64,000 nucleotides of DNA from Streptomyces sp. NBC_00344 (GTDB lineage: Bacteria; Actinomycetota; Actinomycetes; Streptomycetales; Streptomycetaceae): contig NZ_CP107996.1 of assembly GCF_036088315.1 (NCBI RefSeq), forward strand, positions 248,001-312,000. Direction: 5' to 3'. Shown in pieces: positions 1 to 8,144 of this stretch (positions are counted from its first letter, which is position 1; each line of letters opens with the position of its first letter). The position numbers were made by a program, and so were the translations under genes. Under the pieces are notes generated by a model. That model did no database searches and was not told the DNA's origin. It saw only the letters and a program-made list of their open reading frames with translations.

Positions 1-25
1 CATTGCATTCAGGTCTTCGTGCTTC

Positions 26-62
26 CCCCCGGAGCATCCGGCAGATGCGGATGCTCCGGGGG
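26..62. terminator. Strong perfect hairpin, probable transcription terminator
   Basis: Fifteen-base perfect arms (26-40 and 48-62, CCCCCGGAGCATCCG and its complement) enclose a 7-base loop. There is no clear T-run, which is usual in high-GC actinobacteria. It probably ends a gene lying left of the window. Confidence 0.7.
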
Positions 63-817
63 CTTCGGTCGCGCCGGCCGAATTCGGGCCGGAAGTGAAG
101 CGCCGGGCGGGGCGCGCCCGGTATCCCCACCACCCGCATAGCGGCGCGTACAGCTTCTGGCCTCGACCGGAACAAGTCCGTAGGGACTGCTCGGAACCTC
201 CTCATGGCTCGCAGGCCTCTTGAGCGGTTCGTCAGGCGCACCTTCGGTGAGAAGTCCAGGCTTTCCGGCATGCGGTTCTCCGTCCCCGAACCGGGCCGCT
301 CCGAACCGTGGGGCCCTTCCAGGCCGTGGTGTGTCACCGGCCCGAGGTGGCGTTCCGGTCCGCACGCGGCAGCGGTCCAGCCTCGTTCCGGCGCGAGAGC
401 CGCCGCGACCCGGCTCGCGGTCACGGCCGGGCGGCGCGCCCTGCCGCCGTCCCCGTTCCGCGGATTTCGGACCTGAGGGCACGTCAGTGGATCCGGCATC
501 CGCGGTCAGGTGATCATCCACTGCCTCCACCCGATGCCGGGCCGGACATCTCAGTGGGCAGATCCACCGCTGGGCGAGATCCACCTCGCCGCTGGGCCCT
601 CTCCATCACCCCTCCCACCGGCACCTGAACCGCCCGCACCTAAATCACCAACGGCGGGTCAGTGATCCATCGCATGTGGACATGCGTGCGAAGAAACGAC
701 TCGGCTGCCTCGCTACCCCGGATCAGAAAGGCGCATTCACCTCCTTTCGTGTGATGACAGGCGAAGTACAGAGGAACGAGGGTAAGTAGGCGCCTACAGG
801 AGAGCCGAGGATCACAT
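63..817. other. Non-coding stretch upstream of the MIB operon
   Basis: Several frames are open here on both strands, but none has a convincing ribosome-binding site or recognisable family motif; the openness follows from high GC. The right end should contain the promoter of the MIB operon. The sequence just before 818 (gccgagga, 6-7 bases from the ATG) is an acceptable ribosome-binding site. Confidence 0.5.
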
Positions 818-2230
818 ATGGCCGTTGGAGCCGAGCAGGGAGCCGTGCGAACGCAACCGTCCGGGCAGCAGAGTCTGGCGACGTCCGCCGCACGGAACCT
901 GGCGACGACCACGAAGTCCGTTCCGCAGACGAGGGAGACTTCCTCGCGCTGGCTGCTGCGGATGCTGCCCTGGGTAGATGTGCACGGCGGAACCTACCGG
1001 GTCAACCGGAGACTGAGCCACTCCGTGAGTGACGGGCGGGTGACCTTCGTGCAGACCGGCGGGCGGGTCTCGGTCGTCCCGGGTGAGCTGGGGGAACTGC
1101 CGCCGCTCCGAGGCTACGGCGACGAGGCGGTACTGAACGAGTTGGCCGGTCGTTGCGAGCAGGTCGACTGCGCGCCGGGCACGGTGCTGGCTCGTGCAGG
1201 CGACGCGAAGGACCGGGTCTTCCTGCTGGCGCACGGCCGCGTCGACAAGGTTGGCACCGGACGGTACGGCGCAGTCGCCACTATCGGATTCCTGGCCGAC
1301 GGCGCCCACTTCGGCGACCAGTGCCTGACCGAAACGGCCCCGGCCTGGGAGTGCACGTTCCGCGCCACCACCGCCTGCACACTTCTGGTGCTGTCCAGGA
1401 GAGACGTCGACAACGTCGCCGCGCGCGCCAGGTCGCTCGGCGACCACCTGGACAGAGCGGCGGCACTTCCGCAGCAGCGCACCAACACGTACGGCGAGGC
1501 GATGATCGATCTCGCGGCCGGACACGCGGGCGAGCCGCTCGTCCCGCACACCTTCGTCGACTACGACCCGGGGCCACGCGAATACGAGCTCTCCCTCGCG
1601 CAGACGGTCCTGAAAGTCCACAGCCGCGTCGCCGACCTCTACAACGATCCGATGAACCAGACCGAGCAACAACTCCGCCTCACCCTCGAGGCGCTGCGCG
1701 AGCGCCAGGAGCACGAGCTCGTCAACAACCCGGAGTTCGGACTGCTCAACAACTGCGACTACGCGCAGCGCCTGCAGCCCCATGACGGGGTGCCCGGTCC
1801 CGATGACATGGACGAGCTGCTCTCGCGGCGGCGCGGCAACAAGTTCTTCCTCGCCCACCCCCGGGCCATCGCCGCGTTCGGCCGCGAATGCAGTCAACGC
1901 GGCCTGGTCCTGGAGCGGTTGGACGTCGGGGGCCACCGCGTTCCTTCCTGGCGCGGTGTGCCGATCTATCCGTGCGGGAAGATCCCGGTCAGCGAGGCTC
2001 GTACGACCTCGATCCTCTGCATGCGCACGGGTGAGGACGACCAGGGCGTCATCGGGCTGCGACAGGCGGGGATCCCGGACGAGATCGAGCCGAGCCTGTC
2101 GATGCGGTTCATGGGCATCGATGAGCGGGCGATCATCTCCTACCTTGTCACCGCCTACTTCTCGGCCGCGGTTCTGGTCCCCGATGCGCTCGGCATCCTG
2201 GAGGGCGTCGAAGTCGGCCGCTGGCGCTGA
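818..2230 (+). CDS. Family 2B encapsulin shell protein with cyclic-nucleotide-binding-like domain (EshA-like)
   Basis: The 470-residue protein is expected to assemble into a protein nanocompartment with an HK97 phage-capsid fold. Residues about 1-95 and 220-470 form the capsid-type part (for example [20 protein letters not shown] near 44-63 and [20 protein letters not shown] near 247-266). A cNMP-binding-like module is inserted at about 97-215, with FGDQCL at 165-170. Older annotations call such proteins Crp-like regulators, but there is no helix-turn-helix. The canonical phosphate-binding Arg of the cNMP pocket is not apparent (AWECTF at 176-181), so cAMP binding is doubtful. It lies directly upstream of a terpene cyclase and its methyltransferase, the known Family 2B cargo context. 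The family resembles S. griseus EshA. Shell identity is inferred from family knowledge. Confidence 0.9.
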   Translation: MAVGAEQGAVRTQPSGQQSLATSAARNLATTTKSVPQTRETSSRWLLRMLPWVDVHGGTYRVNRRLSHSVSDGRVTFVQTGGRVSVVPGELGELPPLRGYGDEAVLNELAGRCEQVDCAPGTVLARAGDAKDRVFLLAHGRVDKVGTGRYGAVATIGFLADGAHFGDQCLTETAPAWECTFRATTACTLLVLSRRDVDNVAARARSLGDHLDRAAALPQQRTNTYGEAMIDLAAGHAGEPLVPHTFVDYDPGPREYELSLAQTVLKVHSRVADLYNDPMNQTEQQLRLTLEALRERQEHELVNNPEFGLLNNCDYAQRLQPHDGVPGPDDMDELLSRRRGNKFFLAHPRAIAAFGRECSQRGLVLERLDVGGHRVPSWRGVPIYPCGKIPVSEARTTSILCMRTGEDDQGVIGLRQAGIPDEIEPSLSMRFMGIDERAIISYLVTAYFSAAVLVPDALGILEGVEVGRWR

Positions 2231-2408
2231 CTTGAGCTGACCGGCGTTCCCCCACCCGTACTGCCACCCGGCCATATAGGGCTGCTCGGGATTCCGTGGA
2301 CGTATGCCACCCCGGGCAGGCCAGCCGAGCATGCCTGCCCGCATTCCCAGGCCACCCGCCCGCACCATCAGGCGCACCCATTCGCCCGACCCGAAAGGCA
2401 CTCCTCGC

Positions 2409-3653
2409 ATGACCCGAACCAGCGGCGCAGGCGTCCCCACGTGGACGTGGGACGGGCCGCCTGCCGCCCACCCACCAGTCCGGCCGACCGCACCTTCACT
2501 CCGTACGGCCGTGCGGACGCCGCCGGACCCTTCCTCGCACCTCGCACTCGAACGCCTGCTGGCCGGCCCCACGGGACAAGGCACGGCCGCCAGTCGCGCC
2601 TTCCACTCCCCCACCACGTCCACGGCCCCGCAGACAACCGGGTCCTCTCCCCAGGACGATGCCCCGTCCGGCGCAGGAGGCCCGTCGGCCGGCCGGCAGA
2701 CGGTGCGGATCCCGCCTCTGTACTGCCCCGACGCCGTGCGCGACGATCCGGATCTGGGGGAGGAGGTCAACAACCGCCTGGTCGAGTGGGCTGCGGAGAT
2801 CGGCATCTTCACCGGACGCCTCGAACGCCTGCGCTCGCACCAGTTCGGGCGCCTGTTCATGCTGGCCCACCCCGACTGCGACGACCCCGACCGACTGCTG
2901 ACCGCGGCCCGCTGCGGACTCGCCGAATGGGCCGTGGACGACCACTGGGTGGACGAGGGCGACGACACGGAACCGGAACTCCTGGGCTCCCGCCTGGCGA
3001 TGGCCCACGCGGTGATCGACCCCGTCCGGCTCCCCGCCCGCTACCTGGCTCAGTTCGAAGAAGTCGTTCACCAGCAGCCTGTGCTGCGCGCCTTCCGGTC
3101 CAGTCTCGCCCACCTGTCCCGGATCGCCGACACCACCCAAGTGGCCCGTCTGCGCCACGAACTCGCGGTCATGTTCGTCGCATACGGGCAAGAGGCCGAA
3201 TGGCGCAGCAGCGGGCGGAAGCCCGCGGTGTGGGAGTACCTCCTGCACCGCTACGAGAACGCCTTCTACCCCTGCATGGTGCTGATCGACTCGGTCGGCG
3301 GCTATGAACTGCCCGCCCAGGAGTTCGCCGACCCCACCGTGCGCCGCACCTACCTCTACGCCGGCATGGCCAACGTCCTGCTCAACGACCTCTACTCGAT
3401 GGCCAAGGAAGACCCCGGAGACACCAACCTGCCCAACCTCATCGCCCTTGAGGACAACTGCTCCCTCCAGGAAGCCGTCGACCGTACGGCAGCCATCCAC
3501 GACGAACTCATGCACACCGTCCAAGCCGACTGCGCCGTCCTGTCAGCGGCCGGCTCCCCGCAGCTGCGCCGATACCTGGCCGGTCTGTGGGCGTGGATGG
3601 GCGGCAGCAAGCAGTGGCACGCCACTAGCGCCCGCTACCACCAGGCGAACTGA
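2409..3653 (+). CDS. 2-methylisoborneol synthase (class I terpene cyclase)
   Basis: This enzyme cyclises 2-methylgeranyl diphosphate to the earthy odorant 2-methylisoborneol. The 414-residue protein has a low-complexity, Pro/Thr/Ser-rich N-terminus (about 1-98) and a class I cyclase domain. Metal-binding motifs are DDHWVDEGD at 177-185 and NDLYSMAKE at 326-334. The ATG at 2409 was chosen because GAAAGG lies about 10 bases upstream; an in-frame ATG at 2304 would add 35 residues but lacks a clear site. The disordered N-terminus is the segment known in this family to target the cyclase into Family 2B encapsulins. A sister family makes 2-methylenebornane, so the exact product is not proved by sequence. 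Confidence 0.92.
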   Translation: MTRTSGAGVPTWTWDGPPAAHPPVRPTAPSLRTAVRTPPDPSSHLALERLLAGPTGQGTAASRAFHSPTTSTAPQTTGSSPQDDAPSGAGGPSAGRQTVRIPPLYCPDAVRDDPDLGEEVNNRLVEWAAEIGIFTGRLERLRSHQFGRLFMLAHPDCDDPDRLLTAARCGLAEWAVDDHWVDEGDDTEPELLGSRLAMAHAVIDPVRLPARYLAQFEEVVHQQPVLRAFRSSLAHLSRIADTTQVARLRHELAVMFVAYGQEAEWRSSGRKPAVWEYLLHRYENAFYPCMVLIDSVGGYELPAQEFADPTVRRTYLYAGMANVLLNDLYSMAKEDPGDTNLPNLIALEDNCSLQEAVDRTAAIHDELMHTVQADCAVLSAAGSPQLRRYLAGLWAWMGGSKQWHATSARYHQAN

Positions 3654-3688
3654 ACCCCGTTGAGAAACCCATACAAAGGGAGAAGAGA

Positions 3689-4549
3689 ATGACCGTCCAG
3701 GACACCACCACCGCCCACCCCCTGCGCAGCCTCTACCAGAGGTCGGTCGCCAACTACTGGAACCAGGAGATGAACCCCGTCAATCTTCGCCTGGGCGAGG
3801 TGGACGGGGTCTACCACCACCACTACGGCATCGGCGAAGTGGACTGGTCCGTCCTCGAAGGTCCCGAGGAGACCCGTCAGGAACGCCTCACCGCCGAACT
3901 CCATCGCCTGGAGTGCGCCCAGGCGGATCTGCTGATGACCCACCTCGGCAACATCACCCCCGCGGACCGCCTCATGGACTCCGGTTCGGGACGCGGTGGC
4001 AGCAGCTTCGTCGCCCACAGTCGTTTCGGCTGCCGCGTCGACGGCGTGTCCATCTCCGAAACCCAGGTCGCCTTCGCCAACAGCCAGGCCAAGGAACACG
4101 GGGTGGAGGACAAGGTTCGCTTCCACCTCAAGAACATGCTCCACACCGGATTCGAGACTGACAGCTTCCAGGCCATCTGGAACAACGAGAGCACCATGTA
4201 CGTGGACTTGGCGCTTCTGTTCCCCGAATACGCCAGGCTCCTCAAGCACGGCGGTCGCTACGTAACCATCACCGGCTGCTACAACGACACTTACGGACTG
4301 CCGTCCCGGGCCGTCAGCGAGATCAACGCCCACTACATCTGCAGCATTCATCCCCGCAGCAGGTATTTCAAGGAAATGGCCGCCAACCGGCTCGTCCCGG
4401 TCAGCGTCATCGACCTCACAGCGGCCACCATCCCTTACTGGGAACTGCGCGCAAAGTCACCCCTGGCCACGGGCATCGAGAAGGCCTTCCTGGACGCCTA
4501 CAAGGATGGCAGTTTCCAGTACCTGCTGGTTGCGGCGGACAAGGTCTGA
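3689..4549 (+). CDS. Geranyl diphosphate 2-C-methyltransferase
   Basis: This SAM-dependent enzyme methylates C2 of geranyl diphosphate, supplying 2-methyl-GPP to the cyclase encoded 35 bases upstream. The 286-residue protein carries the SAM-binding glycine motif MDSGSGRGGSSF at 96-107 and the aromatic/acidic segment WNNESTMYVDL near 163. The ribosome-binding site is strong (AGGGAGAAGAG before the ATG). It ends the MIB operon and is probably co-transcribed with the shell and cyclase genes. No signal peptide or membrane segment is present, so it acts in the cytosol outside, or loosely with, the compartment. Confidence 0.93.
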   Translation: MTVQDTTTAHPLRSLYQRSVANYWNQEMNPVNLRLGEVDGVYHHHYGIGEVDWSVLEGPEETRQERLTAELHRLECAQADLLMTHLGNITPADRLMDSGSGRGGSSFVAHSRFGCRVDGVSISETQVAFANSQAKEHGVEDKVRFHLKNMLHTGFETDSFQAIWNNESTMYVDLALLFPEYARLLKHGGRYVTITGCYNDTYGLPSRAVSEINAHYICSIHPRSRYFKEMAANRLVPVSVIDLTAATIPYWELRAKSPLATGIEKAFLDAYKDGSFQYLLVAADKV

Positions 4550-4878
4550 ACCGCGCCGGTCAACGAGTGACTGACCCCAGCACCTCAGCCGTGCCTCGGC
4601 AGACGGCGCTTCGCACCGGTCCATGAAGAACGCTGTCCGTGCCCTCCGGGGGAAGGCGCGGAACAGGTTGCCTCGCGCTCGGGCCCTCCTCCACCATCTG
4701 GTGAGCCCGAGTCCTGGCAGCACCAGCACTGTGGACTCACTGGGTGGAAGGACCGGACGCCGGGACAACACTGAGGCTGCGCACCCCCATTGCGGAACCA
4801 CCTGCAGTGGGGGTGCCTTGCTGTTCACCGGTCCGGATGCGCCCCCGGACTCGCGGGTGGTGTGATGCCACCCGACTC
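4550..4878. other. Intergenic stretch after the MIB operon
   Basis: No gene can be supported. It contains one long hairpin (4781-4816) and lies between the end of the MIB operon and the convergent small membrane-protein gene. Confidence 0.5.
4781..4816. terminator. Hairpin between convergent genes, candidate terminator
   Basis: Nine-base arms GCACCCCCA (4781-4789) and TGGGGGTGC (4808-4816) enclose an 18-base loop. It could end transcription from either side, but the loop is long and no T-run follows. Confidence 0.4.
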
Positions 4879-5034
4879 TCAGAAGTAGTGCTTACGCCCA
4901 CCGATGGCGTGACCCGTCCCCCCGAGGATCCACAGAACCGCGCCGACCACGACGAGCACCCCGCCGACGGTCGTCAGGAGAGAGACACCGGCCAACAGGC
5001 CGATGATGAGCAGAATGGCTCCAAGGACAATCAT
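4879..5034 (-). CDS. Small two-helix membrane protein (DUF6131-like)
   Basis: A 51-residue protein begins MIVLGAILLIIGLLAGVSLL and ends GGRKHYF. It is almost entirely two hydrophobic helices with a short Gly/basic tail, a pattern seen in small actinobacterial membrane proteins annotated as DUF6131. Codon third positions are rich in G/C. The gene is monocistronic and convergent with the MIB operon. Function is unknown; the size suggests a membrane-stress or accessory peptide, which is a guess. Confidence 0.75.
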   Translation of the reverse strand: MIVLGAILLIIGLLAGVSLLTTVGGVLVVVGAVLWILGGTGHAIGGRKHYF

Positions 5035-5584
5035 GTGTGTTCCCCTTCAGGTGTTCTCGGCATGCGTTGTCCGCCTAGCGAGACGCGCAGTGCCCTCGTC
5101 CTGCCCGCTTCGTATCCGGGCCTGGTAGGACGGTGGCAGCCGCTCGATCGTCGGATGCCGAATCGCTGGCTACGAACACCGTGTGCCCAGCTATCGGTCA
5201 CGAATGCCTGCCCGGATCACAGAACCCGCACAGGGTGAAGTGAGTCGCGGGCTGCCCACGCGTGGTGTCCACGTGGCGGTCACTCCCGCAGTGTGAGCAC
5301 CGGTACGGATCGGCGGTCCGGAGACCGGGCGCTGGTGTACGCGGCTGACGTTCGCGGGCTGGCCGAACACGGGTCGCGAGAACCCTTCGATCCCGCCGGC
5401 CAGGACCGGGAACGGGGTGGTTCCTTCACCATTGCGCATCCGCGCTGGGAAACGGCAGAGGAGCCTCGAGCGCACACGTACCGCTTGTTGCGTACGCGCC
5501 GATCCTGAAGGTGCCGCCAGGCTGACGCCCCGGTGTTCGCCGGGCGGCGGGCGCCGGCGAGCAAGGAGGCGGGCACCTGGGAGA
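5035..5584. other. Intergenic stretch, one weak possible small ORF
   Basis: The stretch holds the promoters for the flanking small membrane protein and STAS genes. A 71-codon frame starting GTG at 5293 (to 5508) has fairly good codon bias but no ribosome-binding site and no recognisable family, so it is not called as a gene. Confidence 0.4.
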
Positions 5585-5965
5585 ATGAACTGCATGCCCA
5601 GTGCCGCACGCCACCCCAGTCCGATCGCGTTGATGTCGGAGCAGCGGTTCGCCTTCGTCATCGCGTTGCAGGGGGACGTGGATTCGGAGGATGAACTGGA
5701 GCTGGTGTCATTGGCGGTCGAGTCGGCCGAGCGTTCGGGCAAGCAAATCATCGTGGACCTGTCGCAGCTCGGCTTCATGAGCGCCGGAGTGCTCAGTGCG
5801 TTCCTGTCACCTCTGCGCGGGGGCGGTCGGCTCCCGTGGATCGCGGGACCGCTCAGCCTTTACGCCCGGCGGCGGTTCCGGACGACTGGAACGGACGCCG
5901 TATTCCGCATGTTCCCCACGCTCGGCGAAGCGACTGCGCAAGCCGTGGACGATCGGCACGGTTGA
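5585..5965 (+). CDS. STAS-domain protein, anti-sigma factor antagonist type
   Basis: The 126-residue protein looks like a single STAS domain, with the strand VDLSQLGFMSAGVLSAFL at about 58-75 in place of the usual LDLSxxxFxDSSGL. The Asp before the phospho-acceptor Ser is missing, but a Ser is kept at the expected position. AAGGAGG lies 15 bases upstream of the chosen ATG; a second ATG 9 bases later is possible. STAS proteins release sigma factors by binding anti-sigma kinases and are reset by PP2C phosphatases, which are encoded next door. The weak acceptor motif suggests a divergent or non-phosphorylated member. Confidence 0.7.
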   Translation: MNCMPSAARHPSPIALMSEQRFAFVIALQGDVDSEDELELVSLAVESAERSGKQIIVDLSQLGFMSAGVLSAFLSPLRGGGRLPWIAGPLSLYARRRFRTTGTDAVFRMFPTLGEATAQAVDDRHG

Positions 5966-6131
5966 TCAGGCCGGGTGGCACCGCCTCGCGAAGGCCCGAG
6001 GCACCGAGCACCACCGCCGGCGTGGCTCGTGGCTCGGGGCCCGGCCGGCGGGAACGGCAGTGGCCTCCGGGCGGCGGGCCGAAGGAGAGACCCTCGCACA
6101 AAGGGCTCATCAGCCCGTCGACGACCTCTGT

Positions 6132-6629
6132 TCAGGCGGTATGCCGCCTGAGCGAGTCGTCTGCCGGCAGGTGGAGATCGGATACGGCGTCGCAGAACGC
6201 GGCGAGTCCGGTGGCGAAGGCTTCGCGTGAGGAGGGTGTCATGCGGCTCATGGCCTGGCGGAGAGCCTGCTCACGGCGGCGGCGGATTTCGCGCAGGTGT
6301 GCGGTGCCGGCATCGGTGAGCGTCAGCTGCAGTTCGCGTCGGTCCTCGGGGCGCGGGGTCTTGCGGAGGAACCCGGCGGCCTGGAGGCGGTCGCAGAGAC
6401 GGGTGACCGAGGGCGCGGCAGCGGACAGGTGGCGGCGGAGGGCGCTGAGATTGATGCCGGGTTCGCGTTCGATGATGTGCATCACACGTGTCTGCGCGGC
6501 CGAGACCGGCGCCGTGCTCAGGACGTCACGGCTGTGCTCCCAGGTGGCCTCCAGGAGCTCGAGGACGTGGCTGACATCGGGCAGGGTGTGGGGTGCCTGC
6601 TGGTGGAGGTGAACGAGGTCCTCGCGCAT
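6132..6629 (-). CDS. MarR-family transcriptional regulator
   Basis: The 165-residue winged-helix protein has a MarR core (ALRRHLSAAAPSVTRLCDRL as the recognition region, about 65-84) followed by the wing RPEDRRELQLTLTDAG. The start at 6629 was chosen over an ATG 21 bases upstream because GGGAG precedes it by about 6 bases. It is divergent from the PP2C phosphatase gene beginning at 6699, so the 70-base gap probably holds a shared operator. Ligand and targets are unknown. Confidence 0.85.
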   Translation of the reverse strand: MREDLVHLHQQAPHTLPDVSHVLELLEATWEHSRDVLSTAPVSAAQTRVMHIIEREPGINLSALRRHLSAAAPSVTRLCDRLQAAGFLRKTPRPEDRRELQLTLTDAGTAHLREIRRRREQALRQAMSRMTPSSREAFATGLAAFCDAVSDLHLPADDSLRRHTA

Positions 6630-6698
6630 GTGACACTCCCGAGTGAGCATTCCGTGCTCGTTACGACTGGTCGATGTGAGCAGTCGTGTGATGAAGAT

Positions 6699-7907
6699 AT
6701 GTCAAGGAAAGCAGGGCCGGTACCGGTGGAGAGACCCAGTGCGGTCGAGCGCGTTCTGCGTGAGGCCGCGCCGCATGAAATTTTCGACATGGCCCGCGCC
6801 CTGATCGAGCAGCGCCACCAGGCCGTGAGCGTCGAGCTGCTGATGGCCGACTACGCCATGACCAAGCTCCAGCCCGTGGGTGTCCTCCCCCACACCCGGC
6901 CGCCGGTCCCGGCACACGGCACCGCTCCGGGCCGTGCCTTCGGATCCCAGAAACCGCATTGGGTTCACGACGGACCAGCATCCACCGTAACGGTCTGTCT
7001 TCCGGTCAGTGTCCGCGGGGACCGGTTGGGCGTGCTGAGCGTCACGCTGCCCGTCGGCACGGACGGAATCGGCGCGGACGTCCTGGAGGACCTCCAGGGG
7101 TACGCGGATGCGCTGGGCCACGAGATCGTCGTCGTGGAGCGGGACACCGATCTGTTCCTGCAGGCCCGCCGGGCCGAGCGGCTGACCTTGGCTGCCGAGA
7201 TGCAGTGGCAGTTGCTCCCGGGGCGATCCTGCTGCCGGCCCGAGTACAGCATCGGCGCTCAGCTGGAGCCTGCCTACGCCATCTTCGGTGACTGCTTCGA
7301 CTGGTCGACGTCCGCCGACGACCTCACCCTGACGGTCAGCAACGGCATGGGTGAAGGCATCGACGCCGCCCTGCTCACCAACCTCGCGGTCAACGCCCTG
7401 CGCAACGCCCGCCGCGCCGGGCTGAGCCTCGCCGACCAGGCCTTCCTCGCCGACCAGGCCGTCTACGGCCAGCACCAAGGGCGCCAGTACCTGTCCACAC
7501 TGCTTCTCCGCTTCCACCTCCCCACGGGGAACGTGCAGATCATCGACGCCGGGTCCCCCCGCATCTGGCGGCTGCGCAAGGGGTCCGTCGAGGCGATCGA
7601 GCTGGACGCGCAGATGCCGCTCGGGATGTTCGAGGACACGGCCTACACGGCGCAGGACTTCAGCGTCGAGCCAGGAGACCGCCTGCTGTTCATCAGCGAC
7701 GGGGTCTACGACGCGTTGTCCCCCGCCGGCGAGAAGTACAGCCTGCACGCCTTGGCCGAGGCGATCACCAGCACCCGACTGCTGCCCGCATCGCAGGTCC
7801 CGAGGGGGATGCTGGAGGAACTGCTGGGGCACCGCGGCCCCGGCCCTGCCGCGGACGACTCCCTGGTCGTGTGTCTGGACTGGCACGGCCGCCCGTCGAG
7901 AGGGTGA
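6699..7907 (+). CDS. PP2C-family (SpoIIE-type) serine phosphatase, degenerate active-site motifs
   Basis: A protein of about 402 residues has an N-terminal segment of unknown sensory role (about 1-150) and a C-terminal SpoIIE-like phosphatase domain starting at LAAEMQWQLLPG. The usual GGDWYD is FGDCFDW, and GDVxGHG is SNGMGEG, so one metal-binding Asp is replaced by Asn; DGVYDAL and DDSLVVCL remain. It may still be active with altered metal use, or may only bind a STAS partner. Divergent MarR gene and downstream phosphatase/B12/STAS operon point to partner switching. GTG at 6726 is an alternative start. Confidence 0.78.
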   Translation: MSRKAGPVPVERPSAVERVLREAAPHEIFDMARALIEQRHQAVSVELLMADYAMTKLQPVGVLPHTRPPVPAHGTAPGRAFGSQKPHWVHDGPASTVTVCLPVSVRGDRLGVLSVTLPVGTDGIGADVLEDLQGYADALGHEIVVVERDTDLFLQARRAERLTLAAEMQWQLLPGRSCCRPEYSIGAQLEPAYAIFGDCFDWSTSADDLTLTVSNGMGEGIDAALLTNLAVNALRNARRAGLSLADQAFLADQAVYGQHQGRQYLSTLLLRFHLPTGNVQIIDAGSPRIWRLRKGSVEAIELDAQMPLGMFEDTAYTAQDFSVEPGDRLLFISDGVYDALSPAGEKYSLHALAEAITSTRLLPASQVPRGMLEELLGHRGPGPAADDSLVVCLDWHGRPSRG

Positions 7908-8144
7908 GACACCGAACCTTCGATGCTTCCCAAAGGGGTGGATCACACACACCACCCCCATGGCCTTTTGGTGAAGATTCGGAACCCATGGCGTGGAGAA
8001 GGCGAAAGTGCGGAGCCTTCGGAAGGGATCGCGTGGGGGGGTGGGTTGCTATTCGAAGCACGCCTACGGGATGGTTGCCGCAAGGTAAGTAATTTTTCTT
8101 CCAGTTGGAAGGTGGTGCGGCTCGCCCTTGGCGGGCCCCCCTTC

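Noticed and set aside
818..2230. Reading the first MIB-operon gene as a Crp/cNMP transcriptional regulator
   Set aside because: No DNA-binding domain follows the cNMP-like insert, and the flanking sequence matches capsid-type shell proteins.
2304..2408. Longer N-terminus for the MIB synthase
   Set aside because: The upstream ATG has no ribosome-binding site, whereas GAAAGG precedes 2409; it remains possible because the N-terminus is naturally variable.
812..2968. Long minus-strand open frame (about 718 codons)
   Set aside because: It runs opposite the encapsulin and cyclase genes, has no known motif and reflects high third-position GC on the other strand.
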